Assembly: GCA_035560935.1 (NCBI GenBank)
Contig: DATMYQ010000195.1
Location: 1-19,034, forward strand
Direction: 5' to 3'
DNA length: 19,034 nt
From: DATMYQ01 sp035560935
GTDB taxonomy: Bacteria > Bacillota > Negativicutes > Sporomusales > Sporomusaceae
The notes under the pieces were generated by a model. It had not been told where the DNA came from. It did not search any database and saw nothing but the letters and a program-made list of their open reading frames with translations. Shown piece by piece: positions 5,918 to 15,042 of this stretch. Each line of letters starts with the position of its first letter. Position 1 is the stretch's first letter. The translations under genes were made by a program, and so were the position numbers.

Positions 5918-8068
5918 TCAGCCAATCAGGCTTCGCACGGTTTCCAATAAATTGTTCTGGTCAAACGCACCTTTCACGATATAGGCGTTGGCACCCACCT
6001 GAATCCCCCGTCGCTTGTCTTCATCCTTTTCCCGGGAGGTGACAATAATGACGGGAATTTGCCGGTAACGCTCATCCTGGCGCAAATGCGCCGTCAGGCT
6101 AAAACCATCCAGATACGGCATTTCCACATCGGTGATCACCGCATCATAGACCGTTCGATCTGTTTTGGTGATCGCCACCATACCGTCCTCAGCCAGATCC
6201 ACCCGGTAGCCATAGGCCTCCAGAATGCTTTGGACAATGTCCCGGGTATTGGCCGAATCATCCACCACCAAAATGGATTTTTTCTGTTCCGCCGGGACCG
6301 TCGCCGCAGCAGCGCTCACCACCGGCTTGCCTTCCCGCGCTTGCCGGAGCAGCGCCGCCACTCCCAGCACGCTGATGATTTCGTCACGGGTGCCCACGGT
6401 AAACCCGGAAAGCACCGGCAGGTGTCTCACCGCCGCCGGTAAGGCCCGGACTACCATATCGGCTTCACTGAGCACGGCATCAACAATCAGACCCAGACGT
6501 TCCGTTCCTATCGCCAGCACAACCACCAACATTTCCCGGCGTTCCCACTGCTGCGCCTGCGGGCAACACAACAATTGCGCCAGTTCTTCCAGTGGCACCA
6601 AATGCTCCCGCACACGCAACGCCCGCTTACCGACGACCAAAATCGTCTGATCCGCCGGCACGGCAATGATTTCCTCAACCGGGTAAGCCGGCAAAGCAAA
6701 GGTCTGTTGTGCGGCCACAACCATCAGCATACGTGACAACGCCAGCGTAATCGGCACATTCAGCACAAAGGAGGTTCCTTCCCCGGCCCGCGAACGGATG
6801 CTCACCGTTCCTTTCAATTCCTCCACAATCGTTTGCCGGACGGCATTCATACCCACCCCCCGTCCCGACAAATCGGTGATTAAAGGGCTGGTGCTAAAAC
6901 CCGGCAAGAAAATCAGCTCCTGCAATTCCATCGTCGTCAGTTGCTCTGCCGCCGCTTCATCCAGCAGTTGCCGTTTAATCGCTTCCTGTTTGATTTTTTC
7001 CGGCAATATCCCGATGCCATCGTCCCGCAGAACCAGGCTAACTCCCCCGGTGTCATACGCGGCTTTCAGACAAATCAGACCCCGGGAGGGTTTCCCCGCC
7101 TTAATCCTTTCTTCCGGATATTCCATGCCGTGATCCACAGCGTTGCGAATCATATGGAGCAAACTGTCGCCCAAGCGTTCAATGATTTTGCGGTCAAGCT
7201 CCGTGTCACCGCCTTCAATCTGAAACTCGATATCCTTACCCGTTGTCCGGGCTAAATCCCGCACCGCCCGGTTCAATTTATCAAAAACCGTTGACAGCGG
7301 CAGCATCCGAATTTGCAGTGACCGTTCCTGCAACTCCGCAGCCAGCATGGTTTCCAGCACCGCATCATCGCGCAAGCCATCCTGGAACGCCCGCAATTGA
7401 CTTTGCAGCAAAGTCAAAGTGTTCACCAACGGACCGGGTTCCATTGCTGGCGTTTCGACAGCCGCTGTCTGTCCGCAGGCCAATTCCTGACAATTCGCCG
7501 CCAGTCGCCGCAGGTCACGGACAAACGCCGCCTGCTGTTTTTTTCGATGTTGCAAAGAAACCATTTCTCCCATAAGCCGAATCAATTCATCCAAGCGGTC
7601 CGCACGAATTTGAACAAATTCCGTCGCTGAACCGCCCTCCGCTCCCACCACGGCGGCACGGTCCGTCTCCCCGGAGGCAGAAGGCAATACTTCCCGCTGG
7701 GTATCGGGCGCCACTGCCGCCGTCATTGTCGCCGGCAACGGCGTTCCGGCGGCAACGAGCGCCACCATGTGCCGCACACGGTCCACCGTTGTCAGCAGTC
7801 CGTCAACAAGCGCCTGCGATAAGCGTTCCTCCCCGCTGCGCAAACGTTCCAGCACATCTTCCACACCATGCGCCGCTTCGGCAATCGGCGGCAATTTCAT
7901 CATGCGGGCCGCCCCTTTCAGCGTATGAGCGGTCCGAAACACGGCATCCAGGCGTTCCGCCGAAAGTCCTTCTGCTTCCAGAGCCAGAAAATTCTTTTCC
8001 AACTGCAGGCAATGTTTGGCAGCTTCTTCGGCAAATCTCGCTAAAAACACCTTCATATCTAATGTCAT
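5918..8068 (-). CDS. cheA: CheA-type histidine kinase fused to a C-terminal receiver (WspE/FrzE-like hybrid)
   Basis: 716 aa, the kinase of the array. Domains in order: Hpt/P1 (1-110) with H48 in AHTLKGAARMM; an Ala/Pro-rich linker with no recognisable P2 domain; P3 dimerisation (about 150-275); P4 ATPase (about 280-425) with N-box HMIRNAVDHG, G1 DDGIGI and G2 DLSGRGVGMNAV; a CheW-like P5 (about 430-570); and a receiver (about 598-716) with acceptor D647 and ITSRE/IVKGA motifs. ATP hydrolysis phosphorylates H48, which can pass phosphate to its own receiver, CheB, the single receiver or the NtrC protein. The CheA-REC layout is that of the non-motility Wsp and Frz systems. The start is ATG 8068 with AGAGG upstream; an in-frame ATG 18 codons earlier overlaps cheR. 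It lies 20 nt after cheR. Confidence 0.94.
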   Translation of the reverse strand: MTLDMKVFLARFAEEAAKHCLQLEKNFLALEAEGLSAERLDAVFRTAHTLKGAARMMKLPPIAEAAHGVEDVLERLRSGEERLSQALVDGLLTTVDRVRHMVALVAAGTPLPATMTAAVAPDTQREVLPSASGETDRAAVVGAEGGSATEFVQIRADRLDELIRLMGEMVSLQHRKKQQAAFVRDLRRLAANCQELACGQTAAVETPAMEPGPLVNTLTLLQSQLRAFQDGLRDDAVLETMLAAELQERSLQIRMLPLSTVFDKLNRAVRDLARTTGKDIEFQIEGGDTELDRKIIERLGDSLLHMIRNAVDHGMEYPEERIKAGKPSRGLICLKAAYDTGGVSLVLRDDGIGILPEKIKQEAIKRQLLDEAAAEQLTTMELQELIFLPGFSTSPLITDLSGRGVGMNAVRQTIVEELKGTVSIRSRAGEGTSFVLNVPITLALSRMLMVVAAQQTFALPAYPVEEIIAVPADQTILVVGKRALRVREHLVPLEELAQLLCCPQAQQWERREMLVVVLAIGTERLGLIVDAVLSEADMVVRALPAAVRHLPVLSGFTVGTRDEIISVLGVAALLRQAREGKPVVSAAAATVPAEQKKSILVVDDSANTRDIVQSILEAYGYRVDLAEDGMVAITKTDRTVYDAVITDVEMPYLDGFSLTAHLRQDERYRQIPVIIVTSREKDEDKRRGIQVGANAYIVKGAFDQNNLLETVRSLIG

Positions 8069-8088
8069 AAGCGCTATACCTCTTGGCT

Positions 8089-9591
8089 TCAAGTCCTTAG
8101 TTTTTCGATATGGTGCTGGCAAACGCGGATAAAATCTTCCGGTTGAAACGGCGTTGAAAATAAGCTCAGGCCATGTTGTTCCATGTTTCCCCGCTGCAAT
8201 ATCCCCATTGTCACTTCATATTCCCGGCAGGCATATGCATTTTCACCCCGCTGTTGATACACTTCCGCCAGATGGAAATGAGCCAGCCAGCACTCCGGGT
8301 GGACGTATACCGCTTCCTTGAACCGCCGCAGGGCCTCTTCCGCTTCGCCGTGGTCTTTGGCGGCCATTCCCAGTAAAAGGTAGGCCTCCAGGCAAAAAAC
8401 ATCCAGCGCCAGAGCTGTCAGACAGGCTTCCCGGGCAATGGCAGTCCGTTTCCGATTCAGTAAAATATTGGCCTTTAGCGTATAAGCCTTGGCGCAAAAC
8501 GCATCCACGGCAATAACGGTCTCCAGCCGGGCCAACGCGGCATCGTAGTGTTTCTGTCGTGCTAATTCCAACGCCTCCGCCAGCGCCATGCGCTGACCGC
8601 CTCCCAGTCTGCTTGGCGGCACACCTTTGTCGTCCCGGTATTTCCCCATGGGTCGCGCCGGTTTCAGCGCCGGCGGGCGCACCGGTTTCGCCATTACCGG
8701 CCGTAATGCCGGCGAGCCGCTGAGTCGCGGATCACCGCTGGCCGATCCCGGTACGGGCGCCCGCGCGGCAACCGGTTTCCGGTAATAAAAGATTTCGCCG
8801 CTTTGCACCAACTTCAACAATGCGGTGCGATGATCCAGCGTCTCGGTACAGCTGAGAAACAAGCAACCGCCCGGGTTCAGCAGATTGGCCAGCCGGCACA
8901 ACAGTTTGTTGCGCTGTTCCCGGGAAAAATAAATTGACACATTCCGGTAAAAAATAATATCCATACCGTTCAAGCGCTCGGGAACCGCCGGGTCAAACAA
9001 ATTTAGCGTTTCAAAACGCACCTTTTTTTTCACGATATCCCGAACAGCCCAGCGTCCGGACTTTAACGGTTCAAAATAATCGGCACGGCGCAGCTCGGGG
9101 CAGGAGCGAAACGAATACTCACCATATAACCCGGCTCGCGCTTTTTTTATCGCCGCCGGATTCACATCAACGCCAATGACCTCAAAATCCCAGTTGATTT
9201 CCGTGCCCGGCACGTTTAGCATCGCGATGGCCAATGAATAGGCCTCTTCGCCGGTGGAGCAGCCAGCGCTCAACAATCGCAGCCCGGAACCCCGCTGGTC
9301 GGTTCCGGTCAACCGGGACAGGACTTCTTCTTCCAGTACGGCCAGTTGCGCCGGTTCCCGGAAAAAATACGTCTCGTGCACCGTCAGCAATTGCACCAGG
9401 CGCAGCGTCTCTTCTTCACACTGCCGCACCCGTTGCAGGTAGGATTCTACCCTTGTTTCCTGACAGGCGGCCATCCGTTTTTCCACCGCCGCTTCCAGCC
9501 GGTCCTGGCGTTGCTGGCGAAAATCCAAACCATATTGCTGGTGAATCAGCCGGCTCAGCGCTTCCTGTTCACCGTGGGTCATCCGGTTCAT
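8089..9591 (-). CDS. cheR: CheR-type MCP glutamate methyltransferase with C-terminal TPR domain (WspC-like)
   Basis: 500 aa. Residues 1-275 are CheR: an N-terminal helical domain, the ETYFFREP motif (about 73-80), the SAM-binding loop SAGCSTGEEAYSLAI (108-122), and a YRNVSIYF segment where most CheR have CRNVxIYF. A basic, proline-rich linker (about 280-340) leads to 3-4 tetratricopeptide-like repeats (about 345-470). It methylates receptor glutamates using S-adenosylmethionine, opposing CheB. The TPR extension, absent from ordinary chemotaxis CheR, is typical of WspC/FrzF-type enzymes of alternative chemosensory systems. Its ATG at 9591 overlaps the cheB stop by four bases (ATGA), indicating translational coupling; a second ATG three codons on is possible. 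Confidence 0.94.
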   Translation of the reverse strand: MNRMTHGEQEALSRLIHQQYGLDFRQQRQDRLEAAVEKRMAACQETRVESYLQRVRQCEEETLRLVQLLTVHETYFFREPAQLAVLEEEVLSRLTGTDQRGSGLRLLSAGCSTGEEAYSLAIAMLNVPGTEINWDFEVIGVDVNPAAIKKARAGLYGEYSFRSCPELRRADYFEPLKSGRWAVRDIVKKKVRFETLNLFDPAVPERLNGMDIIFYRNVSIYFSREQRNKLLCRLANLLNPGGCLFLSCTETLDHRTALLKLVQSGEIFYYRKPVAARAPVPGSASGDPRLSGSPALRPVMAKPVRPPALKPARPMGKYRDDKGVPPSRLGGGQRMALAEALELARQKHYDAALARLETVIAVDAFCAKAYTLKANILLNRKRTAIAREACLTALALDVFCLEAYLLLGMAAKDHGEAEEALRRFKEAVYVHPECWLAHFHLAEVYQQRGENAYACREYEVTMGILQRGNMEQHGLSLFSTPFQPEDFIRVCQHHIEKLRT

Positions 9592-10619
9592 CGTAACGCC
9601 ACCCGCGCCAAAGTAGTGGCAATCTCACCGGCGGCCACGACAAAATCAGCCCACCCCTGTTCAACCACCAATCGGGGCATATTGTAGATCAGCGAAGTTT
9701 CTTCATTTTGGGCGATCGTTACGCCGCCCGCTTCTTTGATTTGCTGCATGCCTTTCACCCCGTCCTGCCCCATTCCGGTCAAAATCACACCCACGGATCC
9801 CTGGCGGTAAACCCGCGCCACCGACATCAGCAGCGCATCCGCAGAAGGATGGTAAATATCACCGGAAATAATCGGTGATATTTCAATCCGCCCTTCACTA
9901 TCCACTTTCAGCGTATATTCCGGCGGCGCGATCAGCACCCGGCCCGGCAGCAGCGGTTCCCGCTGAGTTGCCAGGCGTACGGTCAGTGCTGTCTTCTGAT
10001 CAAGCCATTCCGCCAATGCTTCGGCAAAACCGTTGGCAATGTGCTGAGCCACCACGATGGGAGCCGGAAAGTCCGCCGGCAGCTGACTCAAAATTGTTTC
10101 CAGCACCCGGGCTCCCCCCAGGGATGCGGCAATCGCCACCGCTTGCCGGCAATGTTCCGGCGGCGGACTCAATTCAGTGGAATAGGATTTGTGCAAACGG
10201 TGCCCGGTGATATGCCGGATCACGGCGACACCCGCCAGCAGTTTGATCCGGTGCAGCCAGTGCCGGCGCTGGGTGATGTCAATGACGGGCTTGGGGACGA
10301 CCTCCAGCGCGCCGCGGCCCACCGCCTCATACGCCAAACGTGCATCCGCATGCGAGGTAATGACCATAATCGGCGTCGGTTGTTCGCGCATGATAACCTC
10401 AATCGCTTCCAAGCCACTCATCACGGGCATTTCAATGTCCATAATCACCAGATCCGGCCGCAGCTTCAACACCAGTTGAACTGCTTCTTCTCCATTGGCG
10501 GCCTCACCGACAATCCGCACCTCATCGTCATCACCCAATAGTTCCCGCAGCAAATCCCGCGCCAGCGGGCAATCATCCGCCACGAGCACCCGGATGCCGG
10601 TTTTCCCTGCCGTGATCAT
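9588..10619 (-). CDS. cheB: CheB-type protein-glutamate methylesterase/glutaminase response regulator
   Basis: 343 aa, normal CheB length. The receiver (about 9-125) has acidic pocket DD 15-16 and acceptor D61 (VIMDIEMPVMSG). The methylesterase domain (about 155-343) has the triad S166 (AASLGG, usually AS-T-GG), H193 (AQHIANGF) and D286 (GMGQDGVKG). Phosphorylation by CheA would activate demethylation of the receptors for adaptation. The ATG at 10619 overlaps the stop of the Cache receptor gene by four bases, and the gene's own stop overlaps cheR by four, so receptor, esterase and methyltransferase are tightly coupled in translation. Confidence 0.95.
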   Translation of the reverse strand: MITAGKTGIRVLVADDCPLARDLLRELLGDDDEVRIVGEAANGEEAVQLVLKLRPDLVIMDIEMPVMSGLEAIEVIMREQPTPIMVITSHADARLAYEAVGRGALEVVPKPVIDITQRRHWLHRIKLLAGVAVIRHITGHRLHKSYSTELSPPPEHCRQAVAIAASLGGARVLETILSQLPADFPAPIVVAQHIANGFAEALAEWLDQKTALTVRLATQREPLLPGRVLIAPPEYTLKVDSEGRIEISPIISGDIYHPSADALLMSVARVYRQGSVGVILTGMGQDGVKGMQQIKEAGGVTIAQNEETSLIYNMPRLVVEQGWADFVVAAGEIATTLARVALR

Positions 10620-12157
10620 AATCCTGCCGGATAACCGGCTTTACCGGCGCTTGCCGTTTGCTTGCCGCTGTCCACAACCAGTTCCAGTTCCGCTGCCAGT
10701 TTGGCCAATTCCGCACTGATGTGCTTCGTCTGCTGAATCATCGCAGTGTTGTCGCTGGTTCCCTGCTTGATTTGGCGCAGGGCCGTCAGTACCTGTTCAC
10801 CGGCCGTCTGCTGTTGCTGAATGGACAGAACGATTTGCTGTACCGCGTCGGTAGTCTGATCCGCGGCATTTTCGATGTCATGAATGATGGAAACGGTGCT
10901 CTCCGAATAGGCCAGCCCTTCTTCAATCCCTTTAGTGTTCTTTTCCGAAGCCACCACCTGGCGGCTCACCGCGGCCACAATTTCATTGATTTTCGTTTCG
11001 ATTTCCTGGGTCGACTCCATGACCCCGTCCGCTAAGCGGCGAATTTCCTGCGCCACTACGCCAAACCGCTTACCGGCTTCGCCGGCACTGGCCGCCTCCA
11101 GAGCGGCGTTAAACGCGATCAACCGGGTCTGGCTGGCGATATTATTGATAAATTCCATGATTTTATTGATTTCCTTGGACCGGTGGCCCAACGCAACAAT
11201 TTCCTGAATATTTACCTGGTTATCCTGATAAATATCTTTCATTTTTTCCATAAGCGCTTCCACTTCCCCCACTCCCTGGCGGGTCCGCTGCAGCGTCTGG
11301 GCCGCGCTGTCGGCTACGCCCTGGCTGTGGTTGGTAATCAGCACACCGGTGGAAGAAAACTCTTCCATCGTCGCGGAGATTTCCGTCACCGAAGAGGACA
11401 GTTCTATGGAAAATTCCGCCTGATTGCTTACTGTTTCCTCCATTTTGGCCGCATACGTATTGACCTTGACGATGGCACCGGCTAAGGGTCGGGTAATATA
11501 GCGATTGAGGAAAAAAACCGCCGTGGCGATAATCAGCACCAATGCCAACACGGCAATCACCAGATAACGTTTCATCATGTTTCCGGCTTCCTGCTGGATA
11601 TGATTTTCTTCAGTGGCAATAGCCGCTTCCACGTCGTCCAGATAGACTCCGGTCATCACGATCCAGTCCCACTTGTCAATTCGCTTGCCGTAAGACAATT
11701 TGGATTCCGCCTTCGCGGAACCGGGTTTCAGCCAAGTGTACTGAACCGACCCTTCCCCCTTCTCAATACACTGTTCCAGCATTTTCACCATAAACGCATT
11801 ATTGTTGGCATCCTTGATCGTGCCCAGAGTCCGTCCTTCCAGGGTCCGGTCAATGTGAACCACCATATTGCCGGCGGTATTAAGCACAAGAAAATAACCG
11901 TCCGCGCCATAACGGGCATTACGGAAAAATTGCTTGGCCTCTTCCTCCGGCAACGACGCCGCCGTGCTGGTTACCGCTTCAATCAAATTTCTCATACTGT
12001 CCACTTTTTGTTTGTACAACGCTGTTTTGTATTCCTGAATCCGGACTTCGCCGCGCTCCAGCGTACCGGCAACCGACACATACGTCAGCACAGCCACCAG
12101 ACAGCACATAAAAAGCGCCATAAGTCCAATAATTTTCACCTTAAGACTGCTGTTCAT
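10616..12157 (-). CDS. Methyl-accepting receptor with single Cache domain and non-standard signalling tip
   Basis: 513 aa. TM1 (8-28), an extracytoplasmic sCache_2-type domain (about 40-185; GYFLVLNTAGNMVVH and WDWIVMTGVYLDDVEAA), TM2 (197-217), then the cytoplasmic MCP signalling coiled coil (about 235-500). A proper HAMP domain is not seen; only about 20 residues separate TM2 from the coiled coil. The hairpin tip (343-368) reads SQTRLIAFNAALEAASAGEAGKRFGV, differing from the standard QTNLLALNAAIEAARAGEAGRGFAV at several contact positions. This suggests it pairs with a dedicated CheA/CheW set. Cache domains usually bind small organic acids or amino acids; the ligand is unknown. The start ATG at 12157 has GGGGGGAG 5 nt upstream; a longer frame to 12208 lacks a site. 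It overlaps the upstream CheW-like gene by 17 nt. Confidence 0.93.
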   Translation of the reverse strand: MNSSLKVKIIGLMALFMCCLVAVLTYVSVAGTLERGEVRIQEYKTALYKQKVDSMRNLIEAVTSTAASLPEEEAKQFFRNARYGADGYFLVLNTAGNMVVHIDRTLEGRTLGTIKDANNNAFMVKMLEQCIEKGEGSVQYTWLKPGSAKAESKLSYGKRIDKWDWIVMTGVYLDDVEAAIATEENHIQQEAGNMMKRYLVIAVLALVLIIATAVFFLNRYITRPLAGAIVKVNTYAAKMEETVSNQAEFSIELSSSVTEISATMEEFSSTGVLITNHSQGVADSAAQTLQRTRQGVGEVEALMEKMKDIYQDNQVNIQEIVALGHRSKEINKIMEFINNIASQTRLIAFNAALEAASAGEAGKRFGVVAQEIRRLADGVMESTQEIETKINEIVAAVSRQVVASEKNTKGIEEGLAYSESTVSIIHDIENAADQTTDAVQQIVLSIQQQQTAGEQVLTALRQIKQGTSDNTAMIQQTKHISAELAKLAAELELVVDSGKQTASAGKAGYPAGL

Positions 12158-12587
12158 CTTTTCTCCCCCCAGCAATGTCGGTTCTGTTACCGGCAATTTC
12201 CTCACCACCGGTCAACCGCCGCAGCTGTTCATTTTTATGAAAATCAACCAGTATAATGATCTCTTCCTCCCGGATCCAGAATCCCCATACGCCATGCCGA
12301 ACCGCTGCTTTCAACACCGTCGGCAGACAGCGGATGTCTGCGGTGGAACATACTGCCACCTCATCGGGTTCCGGAACCAGCACCGCCATACCGGCTATAT
12401 TTTTGATCCAGAGCCGTTTCGCCCAACGGGAGTAGTCATTGCCTTCCGCCACCCCCATCAGTTGACTGAAATGCACGCCGGCTTCGCCGCTATCACCATC
12501 GGCTAATCCGGCAATTTGTTCGGCGTCGACGCCGTATTTTCCGCCTTCGCTTGAAAAAATCAGTATCTGTAGTTCTATTGGTTTCAT
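12141..12587 (-). CDS. Divergent CheW-like coupling protein
   Basis: 148 aa. Strands such as IELQILIFSSEGGKYGVDAEQIAGL (start), KRLWIKNIAGMAVLVPEPDEV and GVWGFWIREEEIIILVDF (end) fit a CheW-type beta-barrel, but the standard core (xVxGVVNLRGxVxPVxDLR) is missing. I infer a second coupling protein, as WspD is to WspB, perhaps dedicated to the Cache receptor it overlaps by 17 nt. The start chosen is ATG 12587, giving a natural first strand with a weak GGGGT site. An ATG at 12608 overlaps the stop of the preceding cheW (ATGCGTAA) and could be used by coupling, adding seven residues. The C-terminal 20 residues are polar and probably disordered. Confidence 0.75.
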   Translation of the reverse strand: MKPIELQILIFSSEGGKYGVDAEQIAGLADGDSGEAGVHFSQLMGVAEGNDYSRWAKRLWIKNIAGMAVLVPEPDEVAVCSTADIRCLPTVLKAAVRHGVWGFWIREEEIIILVDFHKNEQLRRLTGGEEIAGNRTDIAGGRKDEQQS

Positions 12588-12600
12588 GGCACTAACCCCG

Positions 12601-13110
12601 TTACGCATTCACAGTTTCGAGCAAGCCCCGGGCATCCAAAACCGTCACCATTCGTTCTCCATAAACAAACTGACTGACGGCAAACCGCCGCAGGCGCTCG
12701 TCCAGCGTCGACAGTGCCGGTCCATTCAGTGAAACCGGGATCTCCGCCACATCCACAATCCGGTCGACAATCACGCCGGCACGGCCATCCCCCAGACGCA
12801 ACATCACCAGAAAAGCAGCGCCGTCAGTTTTACCAAGGCCAAGCAAATGCCGCAAATCCAGCACGGCGACAACATCACCACGCAGGTTTACCACGCCGGG
12901 AATGTTGGCTGTGGCGCCGGGAATCCAGGTTACTCCGTGAAACGGTAGGATCTCCCGCGCCTGATTGCCGTGAAAAGCAAACAGCTCCTCTCCAAACTGA
13001 AAAATCAGCATACTGAGCTTCGCTTCGTCGACTTCCCTGATTTTCCCTCCCTGGTTCTGGCTGTCGATCTGACTAAGCACAGCATCGCTGCGCAATACTT
13101 CCTCTGCCAA
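12601..13110 (-). CDS. cheW: CheW chemosensory coupling protein
   Basis: 169 aa. After about 28 polar residues comes a full CheW domain: SMLIFQFGEELFAFHGNQAREIL, WIPGATANIPGVVNLRGDVVAVLDLRHLLGL, AGVIVDRIVDVAEI, and a closing VYGERMVTVLDARGLL. It bridges the receptors and CheA-REC in the array. First gene of the operon after a promoter with an extended -10 (13165-13173). Start choice is uncertain: I use TTG 13110, 11 nt after GGGAGG. The frame begins with GTG at 13131, but AAAAGG abuts that codon; a TTG at 13095 after AGAGGAAG is also possible. All alternatives leave the domain intact. Confidence 0.93.
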   Translation of the reverse strand: MAEEVLRSDAVLSQIDSQNQGGKIREVDEAKLSMLIFQFGEELFAFHGNQAREILPFHGVTWIPGATANIPGVVNLRGDVVAVLDLRHLLGLGKTDGAAFLVMLRLGDGRAGVIVDRIVDVAEIPVSLNGPALSTLDERLRRFAVSQFVYGERMVTVLDARGLLETVNA

Positions 13111-13164
13111 TTTTTGCTTGTCCTCCCTCACCTTTTATGTAACCATTACTAGCGAACACAGTCT

Positions 13165-13173
13165 ATTATATCA
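13165..13173 (-). promoter_or_regulatory. Extended -10 promoter of the chemosensory operon
   Basis: Minus strand reads TGATATAAT, a TGn extension plus a perfect TATAAT; the -35 region is poor. +1 near 13158 leaves about 50 nt before the cheW start. No sigma-54-type site is seen here, so the core operon seems to be expressed by the housekeeping factor. Confidence 0.65.
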
Positions 13174-13203
13174 CTACAAAAGAAATTTGTATTTCATTAA
13201 GAA

Positions 13204-13235
13204 CGGGGTTTGTGATGATTAATTCACAAACCCCG
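13204..13235 (-). terminator. Inverted repeat after the 4HB receptor gene, probable terminator
   Basis: Perfect 12-bp arms CGGGGTTTGTGA / TCACAAACCCCG (13204-13215, 13224-13235) with an 8-nt loop, 14 nt after the receptor stop. There is no long U-tract on the minus strand (TTCTTAATG follows), so termination may be partial and let the sigma-54 transcript run into the cheW operon. Confidence 0.55.
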
Positions 13236-13248
13236 CTCCCGTCACGTT

Positions 13249-14940
13249 TCACAGTGTAAATTTCGCTGTGGTTTGATTCAAATCGGTGGCCATGCGCGCC
13301 AATGCTTCCGAAGCGGAGTTCACTTCATGCAGGCTGGCACTTTGTTCTTCCGCCGAGGCTGCCACCGTCTGCGCGCCGGCACCCGTTTCCTCCGCCACCG
13401 TGCCAATGTTCTGCACGTTACCCACCATCGACTGCATGCCATGAGCGCTTTCTTCCACCGCCAGATTAATTTGCTCAATGCCTGATTTGACCTGGGCCAG
13501 CTTGGTAATAATTGCCTGGAAACCTTGTTCGGTCGCGTCTGTCGCTGTTTTTCCCGTCACGACTTCCCCGTTGGCTTTGTGTACGGCGTCTACGGAAAGC
13601 TGAATATCGGCCGTCATTTTGGCAATAATTTCTTCAATGTGATTGGTAGCGGCAGCGCTTTGTTCCGCCAGCTTCCGCACTTCCTCCGCCACGACCGCAA
13701 ATCCTCGCCCGGCTTCACCGGCCCTGGCCGCCTCAATCGCGGCATTCAGTGCCAACAGGTTGGTTTGTCCGGCAATACTGCGGATCGTAATAACAATTTC
13801 CTGAATGTCTCCCGATCCTTTGACCAACGACTCCGATGCCCGGGTAATATCCTCCATCGACTCGCCAATGGCAACATTCTGGAGAACCAGTTGCCGCATG
13901 CGTTCCATCCCCTGATCGGCGTCACTGACGGCGTCCTGGGCAATATCATTGACGCGGGCAGCATTCGCACTGATTTCTTCCGCACCCGCACCCACTTCCT
14001 CGATCACCGCGGAAATTTCGTTAATGTGGCTGGTATTCTGATCCACACCGGCGGCCACATCGCTGATCGTCTTGGCAATGGTTTCCGATACCTGCAGTTG
14101 TTCCGCCACGGAGGATGACAATTCCTCGCTGGAAGCCGCCAACGTGTCAGCGTTGTAGATGAGTGAACTGACAACGTCTCTTAATACGATTTTCGTTGCG
14201 ATCATCGCTTCCAGCATGTCGCCTATTTCATCGTTGCGATCGCTATGTACATCTTGCCGGGACAGGTCCAATTCACTCACCGCTACGATCTCATCCCGCA
14301 AATGGTTAATGCGACGAACCAGGTAGCGGCTATACCAGATCAAAAAGGCAATCATTCCGGTAATCCCCACCGTGCTGGCCCCGGCGACCAGTAAAAACAC
14401 ATTGGCCTGTTTTTGATTTAACTGCTCGGTGCGCTGTTGCATCCCTTTGTTTTGGGCCAGCACGATTTCGTCAAACACATTGTCGACAGTTTCCGTTTCC
14501 GCACGAAGTTCCCGTAAAGAGTTCGCGTATGCGGGATCATTCGCCTGCTTCAGCGCGATCACTTTCTTAATATCCGTTATGTATGCAGTCAACTTTGTCT
14601 GCAATTTTTCCGCCAGTTGCCGGCTCTCCTCCACCGTCACCTCCTGACCGAAAGTTTTGATCAGCTCCTGCCCCTTACCCAGCATGTCCAAAGTATCCGC
14701 GGCGTATTTTCCCTCACCATAGGCGATAAACCCGCGCACATTACCCAATCCCTCATGAAAATTATCTTGCGCCCGCTGCACCATCTGCGTTCTGGCCACC
14801 GGGCCCGACAGCATCTGCTGGTATGCCGCGCTGCTTTGCCGGAATTCATAAACCGTTACCCCCAGTAAAATGCCCATCAACACCAGCGCTGTCCCCATCA
14901 TCACACTTAATTGCGCCCTCAGTGGTATCCGTTTCTTCAT
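13249..14940 (-). CDS. Methyl-accepting chemoreceptor, 4HB sensor type
   Basis: 563 aa. TM1 (about 11-31), a 150-residue all-helical extracytoplasmic domain (4HB_MCP-like: YQQMLSGPVARTQMVQRAQDNFHEGLGNVRGFIAYGEG), TM2 (about 183-205), a HAMP domain (about 206-260) and a long MCP coiled coil with the standard tip AGQTNLLALNAAIEAARAGEAGRGFAVVAEEVRKLAEQSA. It ends in TTAKFTL with no CheR-tethering pentapeptide. ATG at 14940 has AGGGGGAG 5-6 nt upstream. It is transcribed separately from the downstream operon, from a sigma-54-type promoter at 15043-15058, whereas the Cache receptor inside the operon is not. The standard tip means it could also join a general chemotaxis array elsewhere. Confidence 0.94.
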   Translation of the reverse strand: MKKRIPLRAQLSVMMGTALVLMGILLGVTVYEFRQSSAAYQQMLSGPVARTQMVQRAQDNFHEGLGNVRGFIAYGEGKYAADTLDMLGKGQELIKTFGQEVTVEESRQLAEKLQTKLTAYITDIKKVIALKQANDPAYANSLRELRAETETVDNVFDEIVLAQNKGMQQRTEQLNQKQANVFLLVAGASTVGITGMIAFLIWYSRYLVRRINHLRDEIVAVSELDLSRQDVHSDRNDEIGDMLEAMIATKIVLRDVVSSLIYNADTLAASSEELSSSVAEQLQVSETIAKTISDVAAGVDQNTSHINEISAVIEEVGAGAEEISANAARVNDIAQDAVSDADQGMERMRQLVLQNVAIGESMEDITRASESLVKGSGDIQEIVITIRSIAGQTNLLALNAAIEAARAGEAGRGFAVVAEEVRKLAEQSAAATNHIEEIIAKMTADIQLSVDAVHKANGEVVTGKTATDATEQGFQAIITKLAQVKSGIEQINLAVEESAHGMQSMVGNVQNIGTVAEETGAGAQTVAASAEEQSASLHEVNSASEALARMATDLNQTTAKFTL

Positions 14941-15042
14941 TCGTGTCTCCCCCTAATTTCATTGCCATATTTTTCCATCCATCACGTTTCAGTATAAAAA
15001 GCATGTACTCTTCACACATCGTGCAGACGAATCCATAAATAA

